A DNA stretch of 64,000 nucleotides from Streptomyces liangshanensis (GCF_011694815.1 NZ_CP050177.1:5806001-5870000), one strand, 5' to 3'. Shown: positions 36,590 through 45,852, counted from the stretch's first letter. Made by a program: numbers and translations. Notes: generated by a model not told the origin, from the sequence alone.

Positions 36590-37846
36590 ATGAACCACAC
36601 GCCACGCTTCCGCACCGTTCTCAGCTGCACCCTGCTGGTCGTGTCCTTCGGGGCGGGCGCGACCGCGTGCGGCGACAGCGGTGACAACCCCCTCTCCGCC
36701 GAGCCCTACGACGCCGCGGGACAGATCGCGTTCAGCGCCCCCTCCGGCAGCAAGAAGGCGAACCCCGACAAGCCCCTGGAGGTCACCTCCAAGGGCGGCG
36801 GCGGCCGCATCACGGACGTCACGGCCACCGACACCTCCGGCCGCTACCTCGCCGGCGAACTCACCGCCGACGGCTCACGCTGGCGCTCCACGGCCCCCCT
36901 CGCCGCGGGCACCCGCTACACCGTCCACGTCGCCACCGAGGACGACGACGGCGCGCCCGGCTCCCGCACCCTCTCGTTCGACACCCAGGCCCCCAAGGGC
37001 AAGAAGCTCCTCACCGTCGAGTTCGGCCCCGAGGCGGGCAAGTACGGCGTCGGGCAGCCCGTCACGGCGAAGCTCAGCGCCCCGGTCAAGGCCAAGGCGG
37101 ACCGCGCCGCCGTCGAACGCTCCCTCAAGGTCCGCTCCAGCCCCGCCGCCCAGGGCGCCTGGCACTGGGTGGACAGCAAGACCCTGCACTTCAGGCCGAA
37201 GGAGTTCTGGCCCGCCAACGGCACCGTCACCGCGACGAGTACGCTCCAAGGAGTGAAGGTCGGAGCGTTGTACGGCGGCCCCGTGAAGCCCCTGAAGCTC
37301 TCGACCGGCGACCGCGTCGAGGCCGTGGCCGACGCCGGGTCGCACTACATGACGGTCTACCGCAACGGCGAGGAGATAAAAAGCATCCCGGTGACCACCG
37401 GGAAGCCGGGCTTCTCCACGCGTAACGGGATCAAGGTGATCCTGGGCAAGGAGCAGTTCGTCCGGATGCGCGGGACGAGCGTCGGCATCGCGGCCGGCAG
37501 CAGCGAGTCGTACGACCTGCCCGTTTACTGGGCGACCCGGGTCACCTGGAGCGGTGAGTACGTGCACGCCGCGCCCTGGTCCGTCGGCTCGCAGGGCTCC
37601 GCCAACGTCAGCCACGGCTGCGTCGGGATGTCCACCGAGAACGCCAAGTGGTTCTTCGGGGCCGTCCGCCAGGGCGACATCGTGCGGGTCGTCAACAGCG
37701 AGGGTCACACGATGGAGAACTTCGGCAACGGGTTCGGCGACTGGAACCTGAGCTGGGACAAGTGGCGCGGCGGCAGCGTCCTGACCGCCGGCGTCAAGGA
37801 GGGCAGCGGCCCCGTGGGCGCGGCGCGGCTGCGTCCCGAGGTCTGA
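36590..37846 (+). CDS. L,D-transpeptidase lipoprotein with Ig-like domains
   Basis: 418 residues. A signal ends in the lipobox GATAC (Cys27). Two Big_5/Ig-like domains (about 40-135 and 138-225) precede a YkuD catalytic domain (about 245-385) with His326 and SHGCVGMS, nucleophile Cys344. The architecture matches mycobacterial LdtMt2. It should form 3-3 crosslinks in peptidoglycan outside the membrane. ATG 36590 has GAGGGG just upstream. It is flanked by terminators and inserted between the two cytochrome operons, so it is probably expressed independently. Confidence 0.93.
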   Translation: MNHTPRFRTVLSCTLLVVSFGAGATACGDSGDNPLSAEPYDAAGQIAFSAPSGSKKANPDKPLEVTSKGGGGRITDVTATDTSGRYLAGELTADGSRWRSTAPLAAGTRYTVHVATEDDDGAPGSRTLSFDTQAPKGKKLLTVEFGPEAGKYGVGQPVTAKLSAPVKAKADRAAVERSLKVRSSPAAQGAWHWVDSKTLHFRPKEFWPANGTVTATSTLQGVKVGALYGGPVKPLKLSTGDRVEAVADAGSHYMTVYRNGEEIKSIPVTTGKPGFSTRNGIKVILGKEQFVRMRGTSVGIAAGSSESYDLPVYWATRVTWSGEYVHAAPWSVGSQGSANVSHGCVGMSTENAKWFFGAVRQGDIVRVVNSEGHTMENFGNGFGDWNLSWDKWRGGSVLTAGVKEGSGPVGAARLRPEV

Positions 37847-37853
37847 CACGCGG

Positions 37854-37897
37854 CGGGCGGGCGCCGTACGGGACCACTCCCGTACGGCGCCCGCCCG
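37854..37897. terminator. Strong hairpin terminator
   Basis: CGGGCGGGCGCCGTACGGGA pairs perfectly over 20 bases with its complement at 37878-37897 (loop CCAC), followed by TTCTTCC. Confidence 0.85.
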
Positions 37898-37951
37898 TTC
37901 TTCCGTTCGTTCGTCCCTTCGCCCGGGGGTCCCGGGATCCCCGGGCCGGGA

Positions 37952-38353
37952 CTACGCCCCCACGGCCTGCCTCGTACGCAGCAGGGCGGCCAGGGTGTCC
38001 GCGAAGCCGACCGGTTCGACCGGAAGGGTCACCGCGGCGTCCGCGCGGCTCCAGGTGGCCAGCCAGGCGTCCTGCGGGCGCCCGATGAGCAGCAGCACGG
38101 GTGGGCAGTTGAAGATCTCGTCCTTGATCTGCCGGCAGACGCCCATGCCGCCCGAGGGCGCGGCCTCGCCGTCCAGGACGCAGACGTCGATGCCGCCCTT
38201 GTCCAGGGCGGCGATGACGGCGGGCAGGGTGGCGCACTCCAGGAACCGGATCGGCGGCACGTCGGCCGCCGGCCTGCGTCCCGCCGCCAGCCGTACCTGC
38301 TCGCGGGTGTTCGCGTCGTCGCTGTAGACCAGCACCGTGGCGGTCGGCTGCAT
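37952..38353 (-). CDS. Stand-alone receiver-like protein with degenerate active site
   Basis: 133 residues, a single response-regulator receiver fold with no output domain. The acidic pair D12/D13 (VYSDDANTR) and the probable phospho-site D61 (VCVLDGEAAPSGGMGV) are kept. The conserved Thr/Ser of strand 4 is Ile90 (VLLLIGRPQD), and the Lys of the K-P motif is replaced (VTLPVEP, L110-P111). Phosphorylation switching is therefore doubtful; it may act as a protein-interaction module. It is divergent from ctaE across a region with two palindromes, so it may regulate or be co-regulated with the respiratory operon. Confidence 0.8.
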   Translation of the reverse strand: MQPTATVLVYSDDANTREQVRLAAGRRPAADVPPIRFLECATLPAVIAALDKGGIDVCVLDGEAAPSGGMGVCRQIKDEIFNCPPVLLLIGRPQDAWLATWSRADAAVTLPVEPVGFADTLAALLRTRQAVGA

Positions 38354-38385
38354 TGTTCCTCCGTGACATCCGTGTCTGCGAGGGC

Positions 38386-38405
38386 TTCAGGGCACGTGCC
38401 CTGAA
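38386..38405. promoter_or_regulatory. Perfect 20-base palindrome upstream of ctaE-qcrCAB
   Basis: TTCAGGGCACGTGCCCTGAA is a perfect palindrome in the 194-base space between the receiver-like gene and ctaE. It is a strong operator candidate for a dimeric regulator. It could also be a transcript hairpin. Confidence 0.55.
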
Positions 38406-38436
38406 CCGATGCGCGGATGCTACTCCGTCGGACAGC

Positions 38437-38458
38437 CTGTCAGCACGGGTAATGACAG
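38437..38458. promoter_or_regulatory. Second inverted repeat upstream of ctaE
   Basis: CTGTCA (38437-38442) and TGACAG (38453-38458) are perfect half-sites 10 bases apart, one helical turn plus, about 90 bases before the ctaE start. Confidence 0.4.
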
Positions 38459-38547
38459 CTCTTCGATGGGCCGTTCGGGCTGGACAGGACGCATGGACAC
38501 ACCGAACTGCACCCCCCGGAGTGAGGGCGGGATAAGGGACCGACATA

Positions 38548-39168
38548 ATGTCGGTCGTGGCGACAGCAACGACAGTAGAAACCGGGCACGCGCACCCGTC
38601 GGTCAATCGGCCGAACCTCACCAGCGTCGGAACGATCATTTGGCTGAGTTCCGAGCTGATGTTCTTCGCGGCCCTCTTCGCGATGTACTTCACCCTGCGA
38701 TCCGTGACGGGGGAGGAGCACTGGAAGGAAGTGGCGTCGTCCCTGAACGTTCCGTTCTCGGCGACGAACACCACGATCCTGGTGCTCTCCTCGCTCACCT
38801 GCCAGCTCGGCGTCTTCGCCGCGGAGCGCGGTGACGTGAAGAAGCTCCGCACCTGGTTCGTGATCACGTTCGTGATGGGTGCGATCTTCATCGGCGGTCA
38901 GATCTTCGAGTACACGGAACTGGTCAGGAACGACGGCCTCTCGCTGTCCTCCGACCCGTACGGCTCGGTGTTCTACCTGACCACCGGCTTCCACGGTCTG
39001 CACGTGACAGGTGGTCTGATCGCCTTCCTGTTCGTCCTCGGCAGGACGTACGCGGCCAAGAGGTTCACCCACGAACAAGCAACCGCCGCCATCGTTGTGT
39101 CCTATTACTGGCACTTCGTCGATGTCGTCTGGATCGGCCTCTTCGCCACGATCTACTTGATCAAGTAA
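38548..39168 (+). CDS. ctaE: Cytochrome c oxidase subunit III
   Basis: 206 residues with five membrane helices ([52 protein letters not shown], and [22 protein letters not shown] at the end). It stabilises subunit I. AAGGGA lies 8 bases before ATG 38548; a GTG at 38557 is an alternative. It heads the ctaE-qcrC-qcrA-qcrB operon, the usual actinobacterial arrangement that separates it from ctaCDF. Confidence 0.95.
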   Translation: MSVVATATTVETGHAHPSVNRPNLTSVGTIIWLSSELMFFAALFAMYFTLRSVTGEEHWKEVASSLNVPFSATNTTILVLSSLTCQLGVFAAERGDVKKLRTWFVITFVMGAIFIGGQIFEYTELVRNDGLSLSSDPYGSVFYLTTGFHGLHVTGGLIAFLFVLGRTYAAKRFTHEQATAAIVVSYYWHFVDVVWIGLFATIYLIK

Positions 39169-39244
39169 CGGACCGCGCCCCTGAGCGCGTCCGCACACTG
39201 TCCAGCAAGCACCGACGCAGAAGATCCTGACACCGGGGTAATCC

Positions 39245-40054
39245 GTGAAAAAGCTCTCCGCACGACGACGCCATCCGCTGGCGGCGGTCGTCGTCCTACT
39301 CCTCGCGCTGGCGGCCACCGGGGGGCTGTACGCGGCGTTCGCGCCCGCGGACAAGGCGCAGGCCGACACCACCTCCCAGTCACTCGCCATCGAGGAGGGC
39401 AAGAAGATCTACTCCGTGGGCTGCGCGAGCTGCCACGGGGTCGGCGGCCAGGGCAGCAGCGACGGTCCCTCCCTGGTGGGCGTCGGCGCGGCCGCCGTGG
39501 ACTTCCAGGTCGGCACCGGCCGCATGCCGGCCCAGCAGCCCGGCGCGCAGGTGCCGAAGAAGAAGGTCATCTACTCGCAGAAGGAGATCGACCAGCTCGC
39601 CGCGTACGTCGCGTCCCTCGGCGCCGGACCCGCCCAGCCGACCTCGGAGCAGTACAGCCCCGACGGCGCGGACATCGCCCGGGGCGGCGACCTGTTCCGT
39701 ACCAACTGCACGCAGTGCCACAACTTCACGGGTGAGGGCGGCGCGCTGACACACGGCAAGTCCGCACCGAACCTGGACGGCGTCGACCCGAAGCACATCT
39801 ACGAGGCCATGCAGACAGGCCCGCAGAACATGCCGTCCTTCCCGGACACGACGATGCCGGAACAGCAGAAGAAGGACCTCATCGCGTACATCCAGGCGGT
39901 GAACGGCGCCGACTCGCCGAGCCCCGGCGGCCTCAACCTGGGCGGCCTCGGCCCCGTCAGTGAGGGCCTGTTCGGCTGGATCTTCGGGCTCGGCGCATGT
40001 ATCGCAGTCGCCATCTGGGTCGCGGCCCACACCGCTAAGGCCAAGAAGTCATGA
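39245..40054 (+). CDS. qcrC: Menaquinol:cytochrome c reductase dihaem cytochrome c subunit
   Basis: 269 residues. An N-terminal signal-anchor (about 11-32) is followed by two class I cytochrome c domains with haem motifs CASCH (60-64) and CTQCH (155-159), and a C-terminal membrane helix (about 243-262). Its two haems replace soluble cytochrome c, passing electrons directly to CtaC in the bcc-aa3 supercomplex. Start GTG 39245. The stop overlaps qcrA (ATGA). Confidence 0.96.
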   Translation: MKKLSARRRHPLAAVVVLLLALAATGGLYAAFAPADKAQADTTSQSLAIEEGKKIYSVGCASCHGVGGQGSSDGPSLVGVGAAAVDFQVGTGRMPAQQPGAQVPKKKVIYSQKEIDQLAAYVASLGAGPAQPTSEQYSPDGADIARGGDLFRTNCTQCHNFTGEGGALTHGKSAPNLDGVDPKHIYEAMQTGPQNMPSFPDTTMPEQQKKDLIAYIQAVNGADSPSPGGLNLGGLGPVSEGLFGWIFGLGACIAVAIWVAAHTAKAKKS

Positions 40055-41109
40055 GTAGCCAAGAGATTCCAGAAGAAGAGAACCTGCCGAGCGCGCAGGA
40101 GCCAGGGCACGGCGGCGCGGTCGAGCGGGCGGACGATCCGTTCGCCGACCCGGGACTGCCGGCGCATCAGCCGCGGATCCAGGACATCGACGAGCGCGCC
40201 GCCAAGCGGTCCGAGCGCGTGGTCGCCTTCCTGTTCCTGCTCTCGATGCTGGCGACGGTCGCGTTCATCGCGTCGTTCGTCGCGTTCCCCGTGGACAAGA
40301 TCGTCTACATCTGGCCGCTCGGGCACATCAGCATCCTGAACTTCTCGCTCGGAGTGACGCTCGGCGTCGCCCTGTTCTGCATCGGCGCCGGCGCCGTCCA
40401 CTGGGCGCGCACGCTGATGTCGGACGTGGAGATGACCGACGAGCGCCACCCCATCGCGGCGACCCCCGAGGTCAAGGCGAAGGTGCTGGCGGACTTCGCG
40501 GCCGGCGCGTCGGAGTCCGGCTTCGGCCGCCGCAAGCTGATCCGCAACACGATGTTCGGGGCGCTGGCGTTCGTACCGCTCTCCGGTGTGGTGCTGCTGC
40601 GCGACCTCGGCCCGCTGCCGGAGAAGAAGCTCCGCAGCACCCTGTGGGCCAAGGGCAAGCAGCTCATCAACATGAACACGCTGGAGCCGCTGCGTCCCGA
40701 GGACGTCGTCGTGGGCTCGCTGACCTTCGCCATGCCCGAGGGGCTGGAGGAGGACAGCGAGGAGTTCCAGGTGGAGATCGCCAAGGCGGCCCTGATGATC
40801 GTCCGTATCCAGCCGGACGACATCAAGGACAAGCGCGAGCTCGACTGGTCCCACCAGGGGATCGTGGCCTTCTCGAAGATCTGCACCCACGTCGGCTGCC
40901 CGATCAGCCTGTACGAGCAGCAGACGCACCACGTTCTCTGCCCGTGCCACCAGTCCACCTTCGACCTCTCCGACGGCGCCCGCGTCCTCTTCGGCCCGGC
41001 CGGTCACGCTCTTCCGCAGCTGCGGATCGGAGTGAACGGTGAGGGCAATCTCGAGGCGCTCGGCGACTTCGAAGAGCCCGTCGGCCCTGCCTTCTGGGAG
41101 CGCGGATGA
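40051..41109 (+). CDS. qcrA: Menaquinol:cytochrome c reductase Rieske iron-sulfur subunit
   Basis: 352 residues. Unlike proteobacterial Rieske proteins it has three membrane helices (about 56-78, 93-118 and 166-184) after an acidic N-terminal stretch. The [2Fe-2S] ligands are Cys278/His280 (CTHVGC) and Cys297/His300 (CPCHQSTF), with disulfide Cys283/Cys299. It overlaps qcrC and qcrB by 4 bases each. ErpA-type carriers would supply the cluster. Confidence 0.96.
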   Translation: MSSQEIPEEENLPSAQEPGHGGAVERADDPFADPGLPAHQPRIQDIDERAAKRSERVVAFLFLLSMLATVAFIASFVAFPVDKIVYIWPLGHISILNFSLGVTLGVALFCIGAGAVHWARTLMSDVEMTDERHPIAATPEVKAKVLADFAAGASESGFGRRKLIRNTMFGALAFVPLSGVVLLRDLGPLPEKKLRSTLWAKGKQLINMNTLEPLRPEDVVVGSLTFAMPEGLEEDSEEFQVEIAKAALMIVRIQPDDIKDKRELDWSHQGIVAFSKICTHVGCPISLYEQQTHHVLCPCHQSTFDLSDGARVLFGPAGHALPQLRIGVNGEGNLEALGDFEEPVGPAFWERG

Positions 41110-42737
41110 GTACCACGACGGACGAGACGACCACCCGCAAGGCGCCCGCCGGAGAACGGGTCGCCGACTGGGCCGACGGCCGGCTGGGCATCTACGGCCT
41201 GGCCAAGGCCAACATGCGGAAGATCTTCCCGGACCACTGGTCCTTCATGCTGGGAGAGGTCAGCCTCTACAGCTTCATCATCATCATCCTCACGGGTGTC
41301 TACCTGACGCTGTTCTTCCACCCGTCGATGAACGAGGTCGTCTACCACGGCAGTTACGTCCCCCTCCAGGGCGTACGGATGTCGGAGGCGTTTTCCTCGA
41401 CGCTGGACATCAGCTTCGACGTCCGCGGTGGTCTGCTGATCCGCCAGATCCACCACTGGGCCGCGCTGATCTTCCTCGCGGCGATGCTCGTGCACATGAT
41501 GCGCGTGTTCTTCACGGGTGCGTTCCGCAAGCCCCGTGAGGTCAACTGGCTGTTCGGCTTCCTGCTGTTCGTCCTAGGCATGTTCACCGGGTTCACCGGT
41601 TACTCCCTGCCCGACGACCTGCTGTCCGGCACCGGTGTCCGCTTCGTGCAGGGCGCGATCCTGTCCGTGCCGATCGTCGGTACGTACATCTCGATGTTCC
41701 TGTTCGGCGGGGAGTTCCCCGGCGGCGACTTCGTGGCCCGCTTCTACTCGGTCCACATCCTGCTGCTGCCCGGGCTGATGCTGGGCCTGGTGGCCGGCCA
41801 CCTGATCCTGGTGTTCGTGCACAAGCACACCCAGTTCGCGGGTCCGGGCCGTACGGAGAAGAACGTCGTCGGCATGCCGCTGCTGCCGATCTACATGGCG
41901 AAGGCCGGCGGTTTCTTCTTCCTGGTCTTCGGTGTGATCTCGGTTGTCGCGGCGATCGCCACGATCAACCCGATCTGGGCCATCGGCCCCTACCGGCCCG
42001 ACCAGGTCTCCACCGGCGCGCAGCCCGACTGGTACATGGGCTTCTCCGAGGGGCTCATCCGGTTCATGCCCGGCTGGGAGATCAACTTCTGGGGCCACAC
42101 CCTGGTCCTGGGTGTGTTCATCCCGCTGATCATCTTCCCGCTGGTGCTCGTCGCGATCGCGGTCTACCCGTTCATCGAGGCCTGGGTCACCAACGACGAC
42201 CGCGAGCACCACATCGCGGACCGGCCGCGCAACGCGCCGACCCGCACGGCCTTCGGTGTCGCCTGGCTGTCGTGGTACTTCGTCCTGCTCGTCGGCGGTG
42301 GCAACGACATCTGGGCCACGCACTTCCACCTGTCGATCAACACGATCACCTGGTTCGTCCGGGTCGGGTTCTTCGTCGTCCCGGTGGTCACCTTCGTCGT
42401 CACCAAGCGGTTCTGCCTCGGCCTCCAGCGCCGGGACGCCGAGAAGGTGCTGCACGGACGCGAGTCCGGGCTCATCAAGCGGCTGCCGCACGGTGAGTTC
42501 GTCGAGGTCCACACGCCGCTGGAGCAGGGCGACCTGTACAAGCTCACCGCGCACGAGCAGCCGAAGCCGGCCGAGCTCGGCCCGACGGTCGACGAGAACG
42601 GTGTCGAGCGGAAGGTCTCGCCGGTCGAGAAGGCACGGGTGAAGCTCAGCAAGAGCTTCTACGGGGAGAACACGCAGATCCCCAAGCCCACCGCCGAGGA
42701 GTACAAGGAGATCACGAGCGGCCACGGCCACCACTGA
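41106..42737 (+). CDS. qcrB: Menaquinol:cytochrome c reductase cytochrome b subunit
   Basis: 543 residues. The eight-helix cytochrome b core carries haem b ligands in IRQIHHWAALIF and YSVHILLLPGLML, and the PEWY-loop equivalent is QPDWYMGF, with Asp in place of Glu as in actinobacteria. About 120 hydrophilic C-terminal residues after the last helix (FCLGLQRRDAEKVLHG onward) form the actinobacterial extension. It oxidises menaquinol. It is the last gene of the operon, followed by a terminator. Confidence 0.97.
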   Translation: MSTTTDETTTRKAPAGERVADWADGRLGIYGLAKANMRKIFPDHWSFMLGEVSLYSFIIIILTGVYLTLFFHPSMNEVVYHGSYVPLQGVRMSEAFSSTLDISFDVRGGLLIRQIHHWAALIFLAAMLVHMMRVFFTGAFRKPREVNWLFGFLLFVLGMFTGFTGYSLPDDLLSGTGVRFVQGAILSVPIVGTYISMFLFGGEFPGGDFVARFYSVHILLLPGLMLGLVAGHLILVFVHKHTQFAGPGRTEKNVVGMPLLPIYMAKAGGFFFLVFGVISVVAAIATINPIWAIGPYRPDQVSTGAQPDWYMGFSEGLIRFMPGWEINFWGHTLVLGVFIPLIIFPLVLVAIAVYPFIEAWVTNDDREHHIADRPRNAPTRTAFGVAWLSWYFVLLVGGGNDIWATHFHLSINTITWFVRVGFFVVPVVTFVVTKRFCLGLQRRDAEKVLHGRESGLIKRLPHGEFVEVHTPLEQGDLYKLTAHEQPKPAELGPTVDENGVERKVSPVEKARVKLSKSFYGENTQIPKPTAEEYKEITSGHGHH

Positions 42738-42763
42738 TCCCACCGGCCCCAGGGTCGTCACCA

Positions 42764-42814
42764 CCGAGGGCCCCGGCCCGGTCTCCTTCCCCGGAGACCG
42801 GCCGGGGCCCTCGG
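42764..42814 (+). terminator. Terminator of ctaE-qcrCAB
   Basis: A 22-bp stem (CCGAGGGCCCCGGCC region with GGCCGGGGCCCTCGG) with one bulged C and a six-base loop, 27 bases past the qcrB stop. Confidence 0.85.
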
Positions 42815-42940
42815 CGTCGCCCCGACACCGGCCGGTCCGCAGTCCGGTCACGCGGCCCGCCGGGACCGGGTCCGCCGATAGGCTTGGTGGCGGGCCTGGC
42901 GGCAGGCCGGGACCGTTGACTGACACCCCCAGGAGCGAGC

Positions 42941-44005
42941 ATGAGCGCTGTTACCCCCGTCGGAGGCGACACCGTGGCGGCCCGTACCTGGCCGGGCGTC
43001 CTCAACCCCCTGCTGCGCGGCGAGGACCTGAGCACCGACGACACCGCCTGGGCGATGGACCGGATCATGGAGGGCGAGGCCACCGACGCGCAGATCGCCG
43101 GGTTCGCCGTGGCCCTGCGGGCGAAGGGCGAGACCGTCGAGGAGGTCTCCGGGCTGGTCCGCGCGATGTACGCCCACGCCAACACCATCGAGGTGCCCGG
43201 CCGTACGGTCGACATCGTGGGGACCGGCGGCGACCTCGCCAAGACGGTCAACATCTCCACGATGGCGGCGATCGTCGTCGCGGGCACCGGCGCCAAGGTC
43301 GTCAAGCACGGCAACCGCGCCGCGTCGTCCGCGAGCGGCTCCTCCGACGTCCTGGAGAAGCTCGGCGTCAACCTGGAGCTGACCCCGCGGCGGGTCGTCG
43401 AGGTGGCGGAGGAGGCGGGGATCACCTTCTGCTTCGCGGTGAAGTTCCACCCCGCGCTGCGGTACGCGGCCAAGGCGCGCCGGGAGTTGGGCGCGCAGAC
43501 CACGTTCAACATCCTCGGGCCGCTGACCAACCCGGCCCGGGTACGGTCCCAGGCCGTCGGCGTGGCCGACGCGCGGATGGCGCCCATCGTGGCGGGGGTG
43601 CTGGCCGAGCGCGGCAGTTCGGCGCTGGTCTTCCGGGGCGACGACGGGCTCGACGAGCTGACCACGACCGCGACGTCGCGGGTGTGGGTCGTGCGCGACG
43701 GGAAGGTCGGCGAGGTGCCCTTCGACCCGCGTGACCTGGGCCTGGCGCTGGTGCCGGTGGAGGCGCTGCGGGGCGCGGACGCGTCGTACAACGCGGACGT
43801 GGCGCGCCGGCTGCTGGCCGGCGAGACCGGTCCGGTACGGGACGCGGTGCTCCTGAACGCGGCGGCGGCGCTGGTCGCGCTGGACCCGACGGATGACACG
43901 CTGGAGCTCCAGTTGGCGGCCGGCATGGCGCGCGCGGCCGAGTCGGTGGACTCGGGCGCGGCGGGCCGGGCCCTCGCCCGGTGGGTCGAGGCGTCGCACC
44001 GGTAG
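42941..44005 (+). CDS. trpD: Anthranilate phosphoribosyltransferase
   Basis: 354 residues. The PRPP-binding motif [17 protein letters not shown] (about 90-106), the [17 protein letters not shown] loop and [11 protein letters not shown] are all present. It transfers phosphoribose to anthranilate in tryptophan synthesis. It is isolated from other trp genes but directly follows the qcr operon, an order also remembered for mycobacteria. A G+C-rich hairpin (about 44017-44049) follows the stop. Confidence 0.95.
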   Translation: MSAVTPVGGDTVAARTWPGVLNPLLRGEDLSTDDTAWAMDRIMEGEATDAQIAGFAVALRAKGETVEEVSGLVRAMYAHANTIEVPGRTVDIVGTGGDLAKTVNISTMAAIVVAGTGAKVVKHGNRAASSASGSSDVLEKLGVNLELTPRRVVEVAEEAGITFCFAVKFHPALRYAAKARRELGAQTTFNILGPLTNPARVRSQAVGVADARMAPIVAGVLAERGSSALVFRGDDGLDELTTTATSRVWVVRDGKVGEVPFDPRDLGLALVPVEALRGADASYNADVARRLLAGETGPVRDAVLLNAAAALVALDPTDDTLELQLAAGMARAAESVDSGAAGRALARWVEASHR

Positions 44006-44123
44006 CGGTGCGCGGCGGCGGGGCGTGGCCACGGGCCGCGCCCCGCCGTTCCCGTTCCCACCTCCGTTCCACATCCCGGACGCGGACTTGAGGCGTCTGC
44101 CCGTCTGTGTCAAGCTCGTCGAC

Positions 44124-44245
44124 AAGGTCATGAGTGACAGCGATTTAGGCCCCGGCTCGCTGTCCGGCAACCCTCCGTCCGTGGCGGGGTGCCCCGGGTG
44201 AAGACCAGGCCGTAGGCAGCGAGGTCTACGGCAAGCGCGGACCCC
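44124..44245 (+). ncRNA. SAM-IV riboswitch
   Basis: The conserved core of the actinobacterial SAM-IV aptamer is recognisable: GGTCATGAGTGACAGC at 44126, CCGGCAACCCTCC at 44164 and GCGGGGTGCCCCGGGTGA at 44184. The closing stem is GGTC/GACC (44126-44129 with 44203-44206). A hairpin CCGTAG/CTACGG (44210-44231) and the pseudoknot strand GCAAGCGCGG follow. It should turn down the downstream aminotransferase when S-adenosylmethionine is abundant. The 5' and 3' limits are approximate. Confidence 0.9.
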
Positions 44246-44433
44246 TGGCTTTCTTGGGGTCCAGGTCCTCGAGGGAGCAGTCTCGTGAGCAAGCGAATGC
44301 GATAGGGCGTACGCCCTTCTTCAACACGCCTCCGTACGGATCCCCGTGCGTGGAGGCATCCCCACGTCCGCCGCGGCGCCCGCCGCCTCCGTGGGTCCTT
44401 GAAGCCGTTCCGTCCTGCCGGGGAGATCTCGTC
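44239..44433 (+). promoter_or_regulatory. Riboswitch expression platform / long leader
   Basis: A hairpin GGACCCC (44239-44245) with GGGGTCC (44256-44262) overlaps the end of the aptamer. A second G+C-rich fold near 44365-44396 uses CCCACG and CGTGGG. The leader then runs to the RBS GGGGAG before ATG 44434. Whether control acts on transcription or translation is not decided by the sequence. Confidence 0.45.
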
Positions 44434-45852
44434 ATGTCCGCATACCCGAACGCCGCCGCCACGCCGTCGTCCGCCACCAGCACCACCACCGCCACCACCG
44501 AGGACCCCGCCTGTGCGGCGCCGCTGCCCGTGCTCGGGCGCGACGTGACCGTCCCGCTCGTCACCGGCGGCGAGGTCACCTACGCCGCCCTCGACTACGC
44601 GGCCAGCGCCCCCGCGCTCCAGCGGGTCTGGGACGACGTCGCCGCCTACGCCCCGTACTACGGCAGCGTGCACCGCGGCGCCGGCTACCTCTCCCAGCTG
44701 TCCACGGACCTGTTCGAGAACAGCCGCGCCACCGTCGCGGAGTTCCTCGGCTGCCGCCCCGGCGACCAGGTCGTCTTCACCCGCTCGACCACCGACTCGC
44801 TCAACCTGCTGGCCGCCGTGGTCCCCGCCGACTGCCAGGTCTTCGTCTTCGAGACCGAGCACCACGCCTCGCTGCTGCCCTGGCGCGACGCCCGGGTGAC
44901 GTACCTGAACGCGCCCCGCACCCCCGGCGAGGCCGTCGCCACGCTCGACCGGGCCCTCGCCGGCCGGGAGCCGGGCCCCGCCCTGGTCTGCGTCACCGGC
45001 GCGTCCAACGTCACCGGCGAGATCTGGCCCGTACGGGAGCTGGCCGCCGCCGCCCACCGGCACGGCGCCCGGATCGTCCTCGACGCGGCGCAGCTCGCCC
45101 CGCACCACCCCGTCGACATCGCGGAACTGGACGTCGACTGGGTCGCCTTCTCCGGGCACAAGCTCTACGCGCCGTTCGGCTCCGGCGTCCTCGCGGGCCG
45201 GGCCGACTGGCTGCGGGAGGCGGAGCCGTACCTCGCGGGCGGCGGCGCCAGCCGCAAGGTCGCCCGGCGGACGGACGGCGGGGTGGACGTCGAGTGGCAC
45301 ACCACGGCCGCCCGGCACGAGGCCGGCTCGCCCAACGTCATCGGCGTGTACGCGATCGCCTCGGCGTGCAAGGCGCTCCAGGAGGCCGGGTTCGACACGC
45401 TCGTCGCCCGGGAGCAGCGGCTCGTCGCCCGGGTGCGGGCGGGACTCGCCGACGTGCCCGAGGTGCGCGTGCTGTCCCTGTTCGGGGACGACGCCCCGCG
45501 GGTCGGCGTGCTCTCGTTCGTGGTGGAGGGCTGGAACAGCTCGCACTTCGCCGCGGCGCTCTCCGCGGAGTACGGCATCGGGGTGAGGGACGGCCTGTTC
45601 TGCGCCCACCCGCTGGTCCGCACGCTGCTCGGCAGCGACCCGCAGGACCCGGGGGAGTGCGGCGCCCCGGAGGCGGAGCCGGGCGAGCGCTCGCTCAACG
45701 CCATCCGGGTGAGCTTCGGCGCGGGAACGCCGGACGAGCACGTGGACCGGTTCGTCGGCGCGGTGCGGGAGCTGGTGCGCGAGGGCGCCCGGTGGAGCTA
45801 CCGCACCGAGGAGGGCCGCTGCGTCCCGGACCGGGACGGCGAGACGGTCTGA
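44434..45852 (+). CDS. Class V aminotransferase (cysteine desulfurase/selenocysteine lyase-like)
   Basis: 472 residues. A Thr/Ala-rich N-terminal stretch (about 30 residues) precedes a PLP fold-type I domain: TRSTTDSLNLL, ETEHHASLLPW, LDAAQLAPHHPVD and PLP Lys243 in SGHKLYAPFGSG. A Cys at 390 (RDGLFCAHPLV) occupies the region of the desulfurase catalytic cysteine. GGGGAG precedes ATG 44434. Control by a SAM-IV riboswitch places it in methionine/cysteine metabolism, probably sulfur release or recycling. The exact substrate is unknown. Confidence 0.88.
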   Translation: MSAYPNAAATPSSATSTTTATTEDPACAAPLPVLGRDVTVPLVTGGEVTYAALDYAASAPALQRVWDDVAAYAPYYGSVHRGAGYLSQLSTDLFENSRATVAEFLGCRPGDQVVFTRSTTDSLNLLAAVVPADCQVFVFETEHHASLLPWRDARVTYLNAPRTPGEAVATLDRALAGREPGPALVCVTGASNVTGEIWPVRELAAAAHRHGARIVLDAAQLAPHHPVDIAELDVDWVAFSGHKLYAPFGSGVLAGRADWLREAEPYLAGGGASRKVARRTDGGVDVEWHTTAARHEAGSPNVIGVYAIASACKALQEAGFDTLVAREQRLVARVRAGLADVPEVRVLSLFGDDAPRVGVLSFVVEGWNSSHFAAALSAEYGIGVRDGLFCAHPLVRTLLGSDPQDPGECGAPEAEPGERSLNAIRVSFGAGTPDEHVDRFVGAVRELVREGARWSYRTEEGRCVPDRDGETV

